From Alphaproteobacteria bacterium (lineage in GTDB: Bacteria; Pseudomonadota; Alphaproteobacteria; CACIAM-22H2), in the NCBI GenBank assembly GCA_016793165.1, contig JAEULA010000034.1, forward strand, positions 248,001 to 312,000: a stretch of DNA of 64,000 bases, in the 5' to 3' direction. Positions 28,501-36,300 of this stretch are shown piece by piece; the stretch's first letter is position 1; each line of letters begins with the position of its first letter. Below the pieces are notes generated by a model. It searched no databases, had not been told where the DNA came from, and worked only from the letters and a program-made list of their open reading frames with translations. Both the position numbers and the translations under genes were made by a program.

Positions 28501-29271
28501 ATGCCCTTCGACGTCGTCCGCGTCCCCTGCTTCAACGACAACTACGTCTGGATCGTGCGCGAGACGGCGTCGGGCATGGTCGCCGCCGTCGACCCGGCCG
28601 ATCCGGCACCCGTCGGCGCCGCGCTCGCGCAGCGCGACTGGCGCCTCACGCACATCCTCAACACCCACCACCATGCCGATCATGTCGGCGGCAATCTCGC
28701 CCTCAAGGCCGCCACCGGATGCACGATCGTCGGCCCGCGCGCCGACGAGGCACGAATTCCTGGGATCGACGTGGCGCTGGCCGACGGCGCGCGCTGGTCG
28801 CTCGGCGCCGAAGAGGCGGTCGTCTTCGACGTGCCCGGGCACACGCGCGGCCACATCGCCTTCTGGTTCGGCGGCGCGAGGGCGCTGTTCTGCGGCGACA
28901 CGCTCTTCCTGCTCGGCTGCGGGCGCCTGTTCGAGGGCACGCCGGCCCAGATGTGGACCTCGCTCGGCAAGCTGCGCGCCCTGCCGGACGACACGCTCGT
29001 CTACTGCGCCCACGAATACACGCAGTCCAACGCACGTTTCGCGCGTCACGCCGACCCGGACAACGCGGCGCTGGCGCGGCGCAGTGCCGAGATCGACGCG
29101 ATGCGCGCGCGCGGCGAGGCGACGGTGCCGGCACCCCTCGGGCTCGAGAAGGCGACCAACCCCTTCCTGCGCGCCGACGACCCCGCCCTCGCGCGCGCGC
29201 ACGGCTTCGACGGACGCGACCCCGTCGCCGTATTCGCGCATCTGCGCAAGGCCAAGGACGGATTCCGCTGA
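28501..29271 (+). CDS. gloB: Hydroxyacylglutathione hydrolase (glyoxalase II)
   Basis: A 256-residue metallo-beta-lactamase-fold enzyme that hydrolyses S-lactoylglutathione to lactate and glutathione, ending methylglyoxal detoxification. The metal motif HHHADH (about residues 56-61), GHTRGH (about 113), FCGDTLF (about 133) and the C-terminal AHEYT (about 170) are intact. The last about 80 residues are the HAGH C-terminal domain. It lies 17 bases downstream of the antiporter gene and 21 bases before a GST gene, so glutathione-linked detoxification is grouped here. Confidence 0.95.
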   Translation: MPFDVVRVPCFNDNYVWIVRETASGMVAAVDPADPAPVGAALAQRDWRLTHILNTHHHADHVGGNLALKAATGCTIVGPRADEARIPGIDVALADGARWSLGAEEAVVFDVPGHTRGHIAFWFGGARALFCGDTLFLLGCGRLFEGTPAQMWTSLGKLRALPDDTLVYCAHEYTQSNARFARHADPDNAALARRSAEIDAMRARGEATVPAPLGLEKATNPFLRADDPALARAHGFDGRDPVAVFAHLRKAKDGFR

Positions 29272-29292
29272 ATCAACCGGAGGAACGACAAG

Positions 29293-29901
29293 ATGAAGCT
29301 GCTCTACTCGCCGCTGTCGCCATTCGTGCGCAAGGTGATGATCGTCGCCAAGGAGCTCGGGCTGGACGGCCGGATCGAGACCGTGCCGGCCGCGACCAAC
29401 CCGTCGGTGCCGAACCCGGAGATCGCCAAGCACAATCCGCTCATGAAGATCCCCGCCCTGGTCACCGATGAGGGGATCGACCTCGTCGAATCGAAGGTCA
29501 TCGTCCAGTACCTGGACTCGCTCGGCGGCAACAAGCTGATCCCCGCGGCCGGCAAGGCGCGCTGGAAGGCGCTGCGCATGGAGGCGATCGCCGACGGCCT
29601 CGCCGATGCCGGCATCCTCGTGCGCTACGAGCTCGCGATGCGTCCGGCCGCGCTGCAGTGGAAGGAGTGGATCTCCGGCCAGCTTGCCAAGGTCGGCAAT
29701 GCGCTCGACCAGCTCGAGCGGGAGGCCTCCGACCTCGAGGGCCCGCTGAACGTCGGCCACGTCGCCGTGGTCTGCGCCTGCAACTGGCTCGAGTTCCGCA
29801 ACGTCCTGCCCGATGCGCGCAAGACCCGGCCGAAGCTCTTCGCGTGGGTCGACCGGATGAACAAGGAGCGCCCGAGCTTCGGCTCGACCATGCCGAAGTG
29901 A
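29293..29901 (+). CDS. Glutathione S-transferase family protein
   Basis: A 202-residue two-domain GST. The thioredoxin-like N-terminal domain (about residues 1-80) has LYSPLSPFVRKV, where a Ser sits at the position that contacts glutathione, the cis-Pro in KIPAL and the ES pair (LVESKVI) that binds the gamma-glutamyl group. A helical C-terminal domain follows. A strong GGAGG Shine-Dalgarno precedes ATG 29293. Its position directly after gloB suggests co-transcription and a detoxification role. The substrate is unknown; it lacks Cys in the active-site position so an Omega-type role is unlikely. Confidence 0.9.
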   Translation: MKLLYSPLSPFVRKVMIVAKELGLDGRIETVPAATNPSVPNPEIAKHNPLMKIPALVTDEGIDLVESKVIVQYLDSLGGNKLIPAAGKARWKALRMEAIADGLADAGILVRYELAMRPAALQWKEWISGQLAKVGNALDQLEREASDLEGPLNVGHVAVVCACNWLEFRNVLPDARKTRPKLFAWVDRMNKERPSFGSTMPK

Positions 29902-29981
29902 CGGTCCGGCCCACGGCCTGGGACGCAGCGCGTCCCCGGCCGTGCGGCAACCCGGCGTCGCCGCGCCGAGACGGTCGCCGC

Positions 29982-31937
29982 CTACGGCAGGACCTCGATG
30001 AAGACGTCGTTGAACGCCGGCTGCCCCGCCGCAGACCACGCCGCCGGCGCAAGTCCATTGATGTTGGACGCGGCGCCGAGGTCGGCGGTCCACCACTTGC
30101 CGCACAGCGCGACGACGCCGCGGCGGATCGCGTCGGTCGCGGCGAGCCGCACCCGCAGGCGGCCACGGGCCCCGCGGATCTCGACCTCCTGGCCGTCTGC
30201 GAGGCCGCGCGCGGCCGCATCCTCGGGATGGATCTCGAGCATCGGCTCCTTCATCGCGCGGCGATGGCGATCGGCGTTGGCGAAGCTCGAGTTCAGGAAA
30301 TAGTGCCCCTTCGGCGTCAGCAGTTGCAGCAGGCCGGGGGCAGGCGCCGCCGGCGGAAGCGGGACGCCGCCGCAGAGCCGCAGCTTCGCGCCGGCTGAGG
30401 GGCTCCAGCGCCCCGGTGCGTCCTTGATCCAACCCGCCGCCATCGCGGCATCGAGCGACGCGCGCGAGGGCAGCGCGGCGGATGCCATCTCCGCATCGGT
30501 CTCGTGCAGCGCCGGGTGGGTCAACCGCATCGCGCGCGCAAGACGACGGACGATCTCGCCGTGCGACAGCGCCTCTCCCGCCGCCTCGACCGCAGGAGTG
30601 TTCGCGGTCACGTAGCGGTGTCCCCATGCGCCCTGCAGGTCGAAATGCTCCAGCTGCATGGTCGACGGCAACACGATGTCGGCGAAGGCCGCCGTGTCGG
30701 TCATGAAGTGCTCGACGACGACCGTGAAGAGGTCCTCGCGCGCCAGCCCCTCGCGCACGCGGCCGCCGTCCGGCTGCGTGACCGCGGGATTGGTGCCCCA
30801 GATCATCATGCCCATCACCGGCGGATCGAGGTCGGGGTCGGTCAGCGTCGCGCCGAGGCGGGCGAAATCGAAACTGCGCGTCGGCGCCGCCGCGAGGTCG
30901 GGTCGGCCGACAGGCTCGTCGCGCAATCGCGGTCCGGCCTCCACCAGCAGGCCGCCGCCGCGCCGCCGCCAGTGGCCGCCGACGATCGCGAGCGCCGAGA
31001 GCAGGCGCACGAACGCCTCTCCGTGCACCGTCTGCTGCGGGCCGATGCCCGCGCGGATCGCCGTCGGCTGCGCGGCGGCGATCGCGTGCGCGAGTCCGAC
31101 CACCGTCGCGGCCGGAATGCCGCAGACACCTGCCACGCGCGCGGGATCCCAGGGCTCGACCTGCTCGCGAAACGCCTCGACATCGTGCGCGGCCGAATTC
31201 GCGAACTCGAGGTCCGCCAGCCCCTCGTGCAGCCAGATCCGCGCCAGCCCCGCCGCGAGCACGGCATCGGACCCGGGCCGGATCGGGATATGCTCGTCGC
31301 CGGCTCGCGCGGTGACGGTGCGGCGCGGATCGATGGTCACGACGCGCGCGCCATGGCGCGAGCGCGCCGCCTTGATGAACCGCCATTGGTGCGGCGACGT
31401 CGTGAGCACGTTGGCGCCCCAGAGGACGACGAGGCGGCATTCGCTCATCTCCTCCGGATCGAAGCCGATCGGATGGCCCTCGGCCGCGAGCGCATTGCCG
31501 GATGCGCCGCAGATGCTGCCATGGAAGCGCGACGCCCCGAGCGCATGGAAGAGCCGCAGCGGCGCGCGGCGCTGCACGACGCCCAGCGAGCCCATGTAGG
31601 CGACGGGCAGCAGGGCTTCCCCGCCATGAGCGGCGGCGATCGCACCGAAGCGCTCCGCGATGCGCGCGACGGCCTCGTCCCAGCCGATGCGCCGAAACCG
31701 GCCCGCTCCCTTCGGGCCGTCGCGCAGGAGCGGATGGAGCAGGCGGTCCGGCGCGCGCAGGCGCAGTGGATAGTCGTGGACCTTGGCGCACAGCACGCCG
31801 CGCGTGACGGGATGCGTCCGCGCGCCCTCGAGCCGCGCGACCCGGCCGTCCTCGACATGGACCGTCCAGGCGCAGCTGTCCGGGCAGTCGAGCGGGCAAC
31901 AGCCCTTGACGATCCGGACTCCCGTCGGGGTCGCCAT
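29982..31937 (-). CDS. Molybdopterin oxidoreductase (formate dehydrogenase/nitrate reductase superfamily)
   Basis: A 651-residue catalytic subunit of the Mo-bis-MGD family. The N-terminal iron-sulfur motif CPLDCPDSC followed by a fourth Cys in GVLCAKV (about residues 13-52) indicates a 4Fe-4S cluster. The middle contains cofactor-binding segments such as GSICGASGNA (Cys or Ser as Mo ligand candidates), and WGANVLTTSPH. The C-terminus (about 545-651) is the molydop-binding domain. No electron-transfer subunit, Tat signal or Moco gene is adjacent, so it is a cytoplasmic stand-alone protein of unknown substrate. The start at 31937 was chosen over 32045 because the intervening residues are not family-like. 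Confidence 0.86.
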   Translation of the reverse strand: MATPTGVRIVKGCCPLDCPDSCAWTVHVEDGRVARLEGARTHPVTRGVLCAKVHDYPLRLRAPDRLLHPLLRDGPKGAGRFRRIGWDEAVARIAERFGAIAAAHGGEALLPVAYMGSLGVVQRRAPLRLFHALGASRFHGSICGASGNALAAEGHPIGFDPEEMSECRLVVLWGANVLTTSPHQWRFIKAARSRHGARVVTIDPRRTVTARAGDEHIPIRPGSDAVLAAGLARIWLHEGLADLEFANSAAHDVEAFREQVEPWDPARVAGVCGIPAATVVGLAHAIAAAQPTAIRAGIGPQQTVHGEAFVRLLSALAIVGGHWRRRGGGLLVEAGPRLRDEPVGRPDLAAAPTRSFDFARLGATLTDPDLDPPVMGMMIWGTNPAVTQPDGGRVREGLAREDLFTVVVEHFMTDTAAFADIVLPSTMQLEHFDLQGAWGHRYVTANTPAVEAAGEALSHGEIVRRLARAMRLTHPALHETDAEMASAALPSRASLDAAMAAGWIKDAPGRWSPSAGAKLRLCGGVPLPPAAPAPGLLQLLTPKGHYFLNSSFANADRHRRAMKEPMLEIHPEDAAARGLADGQEVEIRGARGRLRVRLAATDAIRRGVVALCGKWWTADLGAASNINGLAPAAWSAAGQPAFNDVFIEVLP

Positions 31938-31992
31938 GCCGCTCAGCGGGTCCGAATTGTCATTGCCGCATCCCCTTCTCGCTGCACGGCTC

Positions 31993-32889
31993 TCATCCAA
32001 GCGGCGGCGCGGCCGGGCGGCGTAGCCCGGCGAAGCTCGCCACAAGGGCGCCGCCGACGATCAGGACGCAGGCGGCCGCGAGCCGCCAGCTGGCTTGCGC
32101 ATACCCGAAGGCGATGAGCATCAGTGTCGACGCGAGGGGCACGAGATAGGACAGCGCGCCGAGCAGCGTCAGGTCGCCCCGCTTCACCCCGTGGTCCCAG
32201 ACGTAGAAGGCGAGACCGACCGGGCCGATGCCGAGCGCGACCATGGCGAGCCAGCCGGCCGCATCCGGCCACGTCGTGCGCTCGAGCGCGAGATGGGTCG
32301 CGAGCCCGAGCACCGCGGTGACGCCGCAGAATCCCCCGACCGCGTCGCTCGACACCTCGGCGAAGCGCCGGGACAGCGCGGAGTATCCCGCCCATACCGC
32401 CGCCGAGGCGACCGCGAGCACGTAGCCCGCGATGTGCTCGGCACGCATCGCCGCACCTGCCCCCGCGAGGATCGCGCAGCCGATAAGCCCCATCACCGTG
32501 CCGACGATGTGGCGGGGCGCGATCCGCGCCCCGGGCAGCATGCCGGCGAACAGGACCACGAAGAGCGGCCAAAGGTAGCAGAGCAGATTCACCTCCACCG
32601 CCGGCGCGCGCGCGAAGGCGGCGAAGTAGAGCGCGTGGTAGCCGAACAGGCCGCCGACGCCCAGCAGCCAGGCGCGCGTCGGCACGCGCAGATGCGCGCG
32701 GATGTCCTCGCCGCGCAGCAGCCACTTGCCGAGCGCCAGGGCGAAGGCCAGGGCGAAGGTCGTCGCCACGAGCTGGAACGGCGGAATACCCGTCGCGATC
32801 GTGGTCAGCAGTCCCAGCGTCGACCACAGCGCCAGCGCGATGCAGCCGATCGCCGTGGCGCGCGAGGTCGCCGTCGTCGTCCCGTTCAC
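31993..32889 (-). CDS. DMT superfamily permease (EamA)
   Basis: A 298-residue integral membrane protein with about ten transmembrane helices and two EamA repeats. Typical features are the small N-terminal helix (IGCIALALWSTLGLL), the LLGVGGLFGYHALYFAAF loop and the repeat in the second half. Such proteins export metabolites or drugs; the substrate cannot be told. GTG 32889 is the start, overlapping the stop of the AhpD-like gene by 4 bases (GTGA), so the two genes are translationally coupled. It is followed 55 bases on by the molybdopterin oxidoreductase gene on the same strand. Confidence 0.85.
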   Translation of the reverse strand: MNGTTTATSRATAIGCIALALWSTLGLLTTIATGIPPFQLVATTFALAFALALGKWLLRGEDIRAHLRVPTRAWLLGVGGLFGYHALYFAAFARAPAVEVNLLCYLWPLFVVLFAGMLPGARIAPRHIVGTVMGLIGCAILAGAGAAMRAEHIAGYVLAVASAAVWAGYSALSRRFAEVSSDAVGGFCGVTAVLGLATHLALERTTWPDAAGWLAMVALGIGPVGLAFYVWDHGVKRGDLTLLGALSYLVPLASTLMLIAFGYAQASWRLAAACVLIVGGALVASFAGLRRPAAPPLG

Positions 32890-33278
32890 GAGCGGGACCG
32901 GAACCGCTCGTCGACCGGAACCTGCCAGCCCTGCGCCAGCGCATTGGTCTCGTTGGCCATGCCCACGACCGCCATGAGCTCGCCGAACATCGCCTCGGAC
33001 ATCCCCGCCTTGCGCGCGGCCGCGCCGTGCGAAGCGATGCAATAGCCGCAGCCGTTGGAGGCGCTGATCGCGAGGTAGATCATCTCCTTGGTCAGCGGGT
33101 CGAGTGCGCCCGGCGCCATGATCGCCTTGAGCGAGGCCCAGGTGCGCTCGAGCGAGGCCGGATCGCTGGCGAGCACCTTCCAGAAATTGTTGATCCAGTC
33201 GATGTTCCGGGTCCGCATGATGTCGTCGTAGACCGCGCGGACCCGCGGCGGTGCATCGGTGTATTCGATCATCTTCAT
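32886..33278 (-). CDS. AhpD-like carboxymuconolactone decarboxylase family protein
   Basis: A 130-residue helical protein of the CMD/AhpD family. The peroxidatic-like pair CGYC with the following His (NGCGYCIASH, about residues 75-84) matches the AhpD active site, which reduces peroxiredoxin or lipoamide disulfides, rather than the gamma-carboxymuconolactone decarboxylase proper. An EMIYLAIS helix precedes it. A TTGGAG Shine-Dalgarno lies 10 bases before ATG 33278. The whole 71-base leader is a nested inverted repeat (see 33279-33349). Downstream it overlaps a DMT permease. Redox stress is a reasonable guess. Confidence 0.87.
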   Translation of the reverse strand: MKMIEYTDAPPRVRAVYDDIMRTRNIDWINNFWKVLASDPASLERTWASLKAIMAPGALDPLTKEMIYLAISASNGCGYCIASHGAAARKAGMSEAMFGELMAVVGMANETNALAQGWQVPVDERFRSRS

Positions 33279-33349
33279 CGCGCGTCGGCTCCAAACGAAC
33301 GAGGCTACGATCCGCCCCTCGGGGCGGATCGTAGCCTCGCCGACGCGCG
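33279..33349 (-). promoter_or_regulatory. 71-base nested inverted repeat abutting the AhpD-like start codon
   Basis: Inner arms 33300-33318 (starting CGAGGCTACG) and 33321-33339 are perfectly complementary over 19 bases with a 2-base centre. Outer arms 33279-33289 and 33339-33349 (CGCGCGTCGGC and its complement) pair over about 10-11 bases, leaving a one-sided 10-base bulge at 33290-33299. On the minus strand the transcript would form a long hairpin that places the Shine-Dalgarno partly in the bulge and pairs the bases between it and the ATG. After the inner hairpin comes a T-rich TTCGTTTGG. It could be a translational switch, a protein-binding dyad or a terminator of the upstream gene. Confidence 0.6.
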
Positions 33350-33364
33350 ACTTCGAGAAGACCC

Positions 33365-33400
33365 GGCGCCGCGCCGGAGGGAGGGACCGGACGCGGCGCC
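33365..33400 (-). terminator. Terminator-like hairpin after the PEP-CTERM-like gene
   Basis: GGCGCCGCG (33365-33373) pairs with CGCGGCGCC (33392-33400); CCGG (33374-33377) pairs with CCGG (33387-33390) next to one bulged base, leaving a purine-rich 9-base loop. On the minus strand it begins 8 bases after the stop and is followed by GGGTCTTCT. A Rho-independent terminator is likely. Confidence 0.6.
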
Positions 33401-33407
33401 TTGCGGG

Positions 33408-34187
33408 TCAGCCGCGCCGACGACGGACGCCGATCAGGCCGGCGACGCCGAGCGCGAACAGCCCGGCCATGCCCGGCACCGGCACCGGATCGCCGCTCGG
33501 ATCCGGCGCGCCGCCCGTGCAGCCGCCCGGCGCCGTGCAGGCCGTCACCGTGTCCGGCACCGCGATGTAGTCGTAGATGCTCTCGGAGGTGCCGTGCTCG
33601 TTCACGCCGGTGTTGTAGATCGAGAAGCCGTTCGAGGTGCCGTTGCCGCCCTTGGTGTAGAAGTCCCCCCACACCGCGACGCGGTCCGACAGGAAGGAGA
33701 TCGTGAACTCCGAAGTGCCGGCAGCGCTCTCCGGGCGGTTGAACTTCACGCCCTGGATCGAGCCGTCGAGGTTCGGGTTGCTCGGCCCGCCCGCGTAGGT
33801 TCCGAACACCAGCTGCGCGTCGGCCATCGCGACGCCGTTGTAGGAGAACGAGCTGAAGCAGGAGCCGACCGAGGTGCAGTTGGTGCTGAGGTCGAGGATC
33901 AGGTGGCTGATGGTCTGCTGCGCCGACGAGCTGAAGGTGTAGGTGTAGCGGTAGGTCGTCGCGTTGAATGCCGTGATCGTCCAGCTGATGTTGGCGACGT
34001 CGCTGTCGCCGTTGACGAAGCCCTGCAGGCCGTTGGGCGTCGTTCCGACGCCGGTGCCGCCGACGAGCGTGCGAGAGCCGGCGAGGTCCGCCGCGGTGCC
34101 GTAGACGGGCACGGCCTGGGCGATCGACGCGGCGGCAAGCGTGCCGAGCGCGGCGAGCGAAGCGATAAGCGAGTTGCGAGCAGTCAT
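33408..34187 (-). CDS. PEP-CTERM-like sorted surface protein
   Basis: A 259-residue exported protein. An N-terminal signal peptide (hydrophobic core about residues 6-22, cleavage after AQA) leads into a Ser/Thr/Gly/Asn-rich beta domain with three Cys pairs (for example NCTSVGSC and CTAPGGC). The C-terminus has the sorting layout of the PEP-CTERM system: a VPVPGM motif in place of VPEP, a hydrophobic helix (about 236-252) and a RRRRG tail. Such proteins are cut by exosortase and are often tied to exopolysaccharide. No exosortase lies in the window. Codon and base usage are less extreme than in neighbours (low Arg, high Thr/Asn). A hairpin terminator follows. Confidence 0.83.
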   Translation of the reverse strand: MTARNSLIASLAALGTLAAASIAQAVPVYGTAADLAGSRTLVGGTGVGTTPNGLQGFVNGDSDVANISWTITAFNATTYRYTYTFSSSAQQTISHLILDLSTNCTSVGSCFSSFSYNGVAMADAQLVFGTYAGGPSNPNLDGSIQGVKFNRPESAAGTSEFTISFLSDRVAVWGDFYTKGGNGTSNGFSIYNTGVNEHGTSESIYDYIAVPDTVTACTAPGGCTGGAPDPSGDPVPVPGMAGLFALGVAGLIGVRRRRG

Positions 34188-34490
34188 CGAGGGGCCTTTC
34201 TGAGCCGAGAGGGGATCGGTCTATGCCCGAGCAGGTCTATGCCCGAGCAGGTCTATGCCTGAACAAAGCAATCCACGGGCCACATGAATGCTTTCTTGCA
34301 CTTGCCCGGCGAACGCCGCGGCGCTGGGGTCTTTAAGCAAAAGCGGCCGACGGTTAAGCGGCGATTCACCGAAACCGCCAGGCGCCGCGTCCGTCGCGCG
34401 CCCGGGTGCAGCGCGCGCCCCGGGGCGCGGCCCAAAGCATTTGGCCGACGCGCCGCGGCCGCGTAGCCTCCGGCGCGACGGAGGGACCGA
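34188..34490. promoter_or_regulatory. Divergent 303-base promoter region between PEP-CTERM-like gene and rbsK
   Basis: No gene is seen. The stretch is richer in A/T than the rest (for example CTTTAAGCAAAAG near 34330) and must carry promoters for both divergent genes. It contains the 16-bp repeats at 34218-34265. Minus-strand GAAAGG before 34187 and plus-strand GGAGGGA before 34491 are the Shine-Dalgarno sites. No confident -35/-10 pair can be assigned. Confidence 0.5.
34218..34265. repeat. Three tandem 16-bp direct repeats
   Basis: The unit GGTCTATGCCCGAGCA occurs exactly twice (34218-34233 and 34234-34249), and a third copy (34250-34265) differs at two positions. The array lies 30-78 bases upstream of the PEP-CTERM-like start, where activator or repressor sites would be expected. 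It could also be a simple slippage array. Confidence 0.85.
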
Positions 34491-35423
34491 ATGACAGCCA
34501 AGCTCTTCATTCTCGGCAGCTACATCACCGATCTGATGATGCGCACGCCGCGCCTGCCCAAGCGCGGCGAGACGATCTTCGCCGGCCCGTTCCAGGTCGG
34601 GCCGGGGGGCAAGGGATCGAACCAGGCGGTCGCCGCGCGCCGTGCCGGCGCGGCGGTGACGTTCGCGACCCGCGTCGGCGACGACGACCTCGGCCGCAGC
34701 GCGCTGCGCATGTTCGCGGCCGAGGGGATCGATGCGCGTTTCGCGGTGACCGATCGCGACGGCGTCGCGACCGGTGCGGCGCTGATCATGGTCGAGGAGG
34801 GCTCGGCCGAGAACATGATCACCGTCGCGATCGGCGCCTGCGCGCACTTCACCGACGCCGAGGTCGACGCCGCGACGGCGCAGCTCGCCGGCTGCGACCT
34901 CGCGATCTTCCAGCTCGAGACAAACCTGCCCGCGACCTTGCGCGCGATCGACCGCGCGCATGCGGCCGGAATCCGCGTGCTTCTCAATCCTGCACCGGTC
35001 CAGGCCTTGCCGGACTCGATCTACCCGAAGCTCGCCTACGCGACGCCGAACGAGACGGAGGCGGCGAGCCTGACCGGCATCGCCACCGACACCGACGCCG
35101 GCATCGCGAAGGCCGCCGCCGCCCTGCTCGCCAAAGGCGTGGGCACTGTGATCATGACGCTCGGCGCCAAGGGTGCCTTCGTGAAGTCGCGCGACATCGA
35201 GACCCTGGTGCCGGTGGCGCCCGGCATCAAGCCGGTCGACACGACCGGCGCGGGCGACTCCTTCGCGGGCTGCTTCGCCTGCGCGATCGCCGAAGGCCGC
35301 CCGCTGCTCGAGGCCGTGCGCTTCGCCAATGCCGGGGCGGGCCTGTCGACGACACGCATCGGCACCGCGCCCGCGATGGCGCAACGCGCCGAGATCGACG
35401 CGCTGATGGCGTCCTGGCGATGA
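34491..35423 (+). CDS. rbsK: Ribokinase
   Basis: A 310-residue PfkB-family sugar kinase. N-terminal GSYITDLMMRTPRLPKRGET, GGKGSNQAVAARR (about residues 41-53), and the C-terminal DTTGAGDSFAG (about 245-255, catalytic Asp) are the two PfkB signatures. It phosphorylates ribose or deoxyribose to the 5-phosphate. A GGAGGGA Shine-Dalgarno is 6 bases before ATG 34491. The stop overlaps the deoC start (ATGA), so the pair probably channels deoxyribose or ribose released from nucleosides. Related carbohydrate kinases cannot be excluded, but the context with deoC favours ribokinase/deoxyribokinase. Confidence 0.92.
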   Translation: MTAKLFILGSYITDLMMRTPRLPKRGETIFAGPFQVGPGGKGSNQAVAARRAGAAVTFATRVGDDDLGRSALRMFAAEGIDARFAVTDRDGVATGAALIMVEEGSAENMITVAIGACAHFTDAEVDAATAQLAGCDLAIFQLETNLPATLRAIDRAHAAGIRVLLNPAPVQALPDSIYPKLAYATPNETEAASLTGIATDTDAGIAKAAAALLAKGVGTVIMTLGAKGAFVKSRDIETLVPVAPGIKPVDTTGAGDSFAGCFACAIAEGRPLLEAVRFANAGAGLSTTRIGTAPAMAQRAEIDALMASWR

Positions 35424-36214
35424 CGTCGGCCCTGCTCGCCGAGCTCGATGCGATCGTCGCGGCCGCGCGCGACGGCCTGCGTGGCCGCGTCCCCGACCAT
35501 CCGCGCCTCGCCGCCGACGCGCCCGGCGGTATCATCGAGCCACCGCCGGGGTGGAAGGCCGAGGCCGACCCGATGCTGTGGACCGACCTCACGCTGCTCA
35601 AGCCCGAGGCCACGCCGGCCGAGATCGACCAGCTCGCCGACCGTGCGCGCGCGGCGCATGCGGCAGCCGTGTGCGTCAATGCCGGCGTGGTCGACCGCGT
35701 CGCGGCGCGGCTCATCGGCTCGACGACGCGGCCCATCAGCGTCGTCGGGTTTCCACTGGGCGCCGGGCGTCGCGAGAGCCTCGCCGCCGAGACGCGCGAT
35801 GCCGTCGCGGCCGGTGCGCGCGAAATCGACATGGTGATCGCCGTCGGCCGCCTGCGCGGCGGCGATCACCGCTACGTCTTCGACCACGTGGCGGCCTGCG
35901 TCGCTGCCGCGGGCGTGCCGGTGAAGGCCATCCTCGAGACTTGCTATCTCGCCGATCTCGAGATCGCGCAGGCGTCGCTGATCGCGGCCGCCGCCGGCGC
36001 CGCCTTCGTGAAGACCTCGACCGGATTCGGCAGCGCCGGCGCCACGGAGCGCCATGTCGCCCTGATGCGCCGCACGGTCGGCCCGGAGATCGGCGTCAAG
36101 GCGAGCGGCGGCATCCGATCGCGCGCGCAGGCGCATGCGATGCTGCGGGCCGGCGCCAACCGCATCGGCGCGAGCCGGATCGACGCCGATCCTTCCGCCA
36201 CCCGAGGGTACTGA
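35420..36214 (+). CDS. deoC: Deoxyribose-phosphate aldolase
   Basis: A 264-residue TIM-barrel aldolase that cleaves 2-deoxyribose 5-phosphate to glyceraldehyde 3-phosphate and acetaldehyde. The Schiff-base lysine lies in FVKTSTGF (about residues 196-203), and the second active-site Lys in GVKASGGIR (about 222-230). CVNAGVVD and VIAVGRLRGG are also family elements. It overlaps rbsK by 4 bases. No nucleoside phosphorylase or deo regulator is adjacent. Confidence is high. Confidence 0.94.
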   Translation: MTSALLAELDAIVAAARDGLRGRVPDHPRLAADAPGGIIEPPPGWKAEADPMLWTDLTLLKPEATPAEIDQLADRARAAHAAAVCVNAGVVDRVAARLIGSTTRPISVVGFPLGAGRRESLAAETRDAVAAGAREIDMVIAVGRLRGGDHRYVFDHVAACVAAAGVPVKAILETCYLADLEIAQASLIAAAAGAAFVKTSTGFGSAGATERHVALMRRTVGPEIGVKASGGIRSRAQAHAMLRAGANRIGASRIDADPSATRGY

Positions 36215-36300
36215 CCCCGATCGCGCCCGGGCGACGGCCGATCGCGCATTCTCACCCGCGCCGGCCTGTGACACAGTCCCGGCAAAGGGAGACTTCGCTC

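Noticed and set aside
34278..34291. GG-N10-GC spacing resembling a sigma-54 promoter between the PEP-CTERM-like gene and rbsK
   Set aside because: Only the GG and GC match; flanking bases fit the consensus poorly, and this spacing occurs by chance very often in GC-rich DNA.
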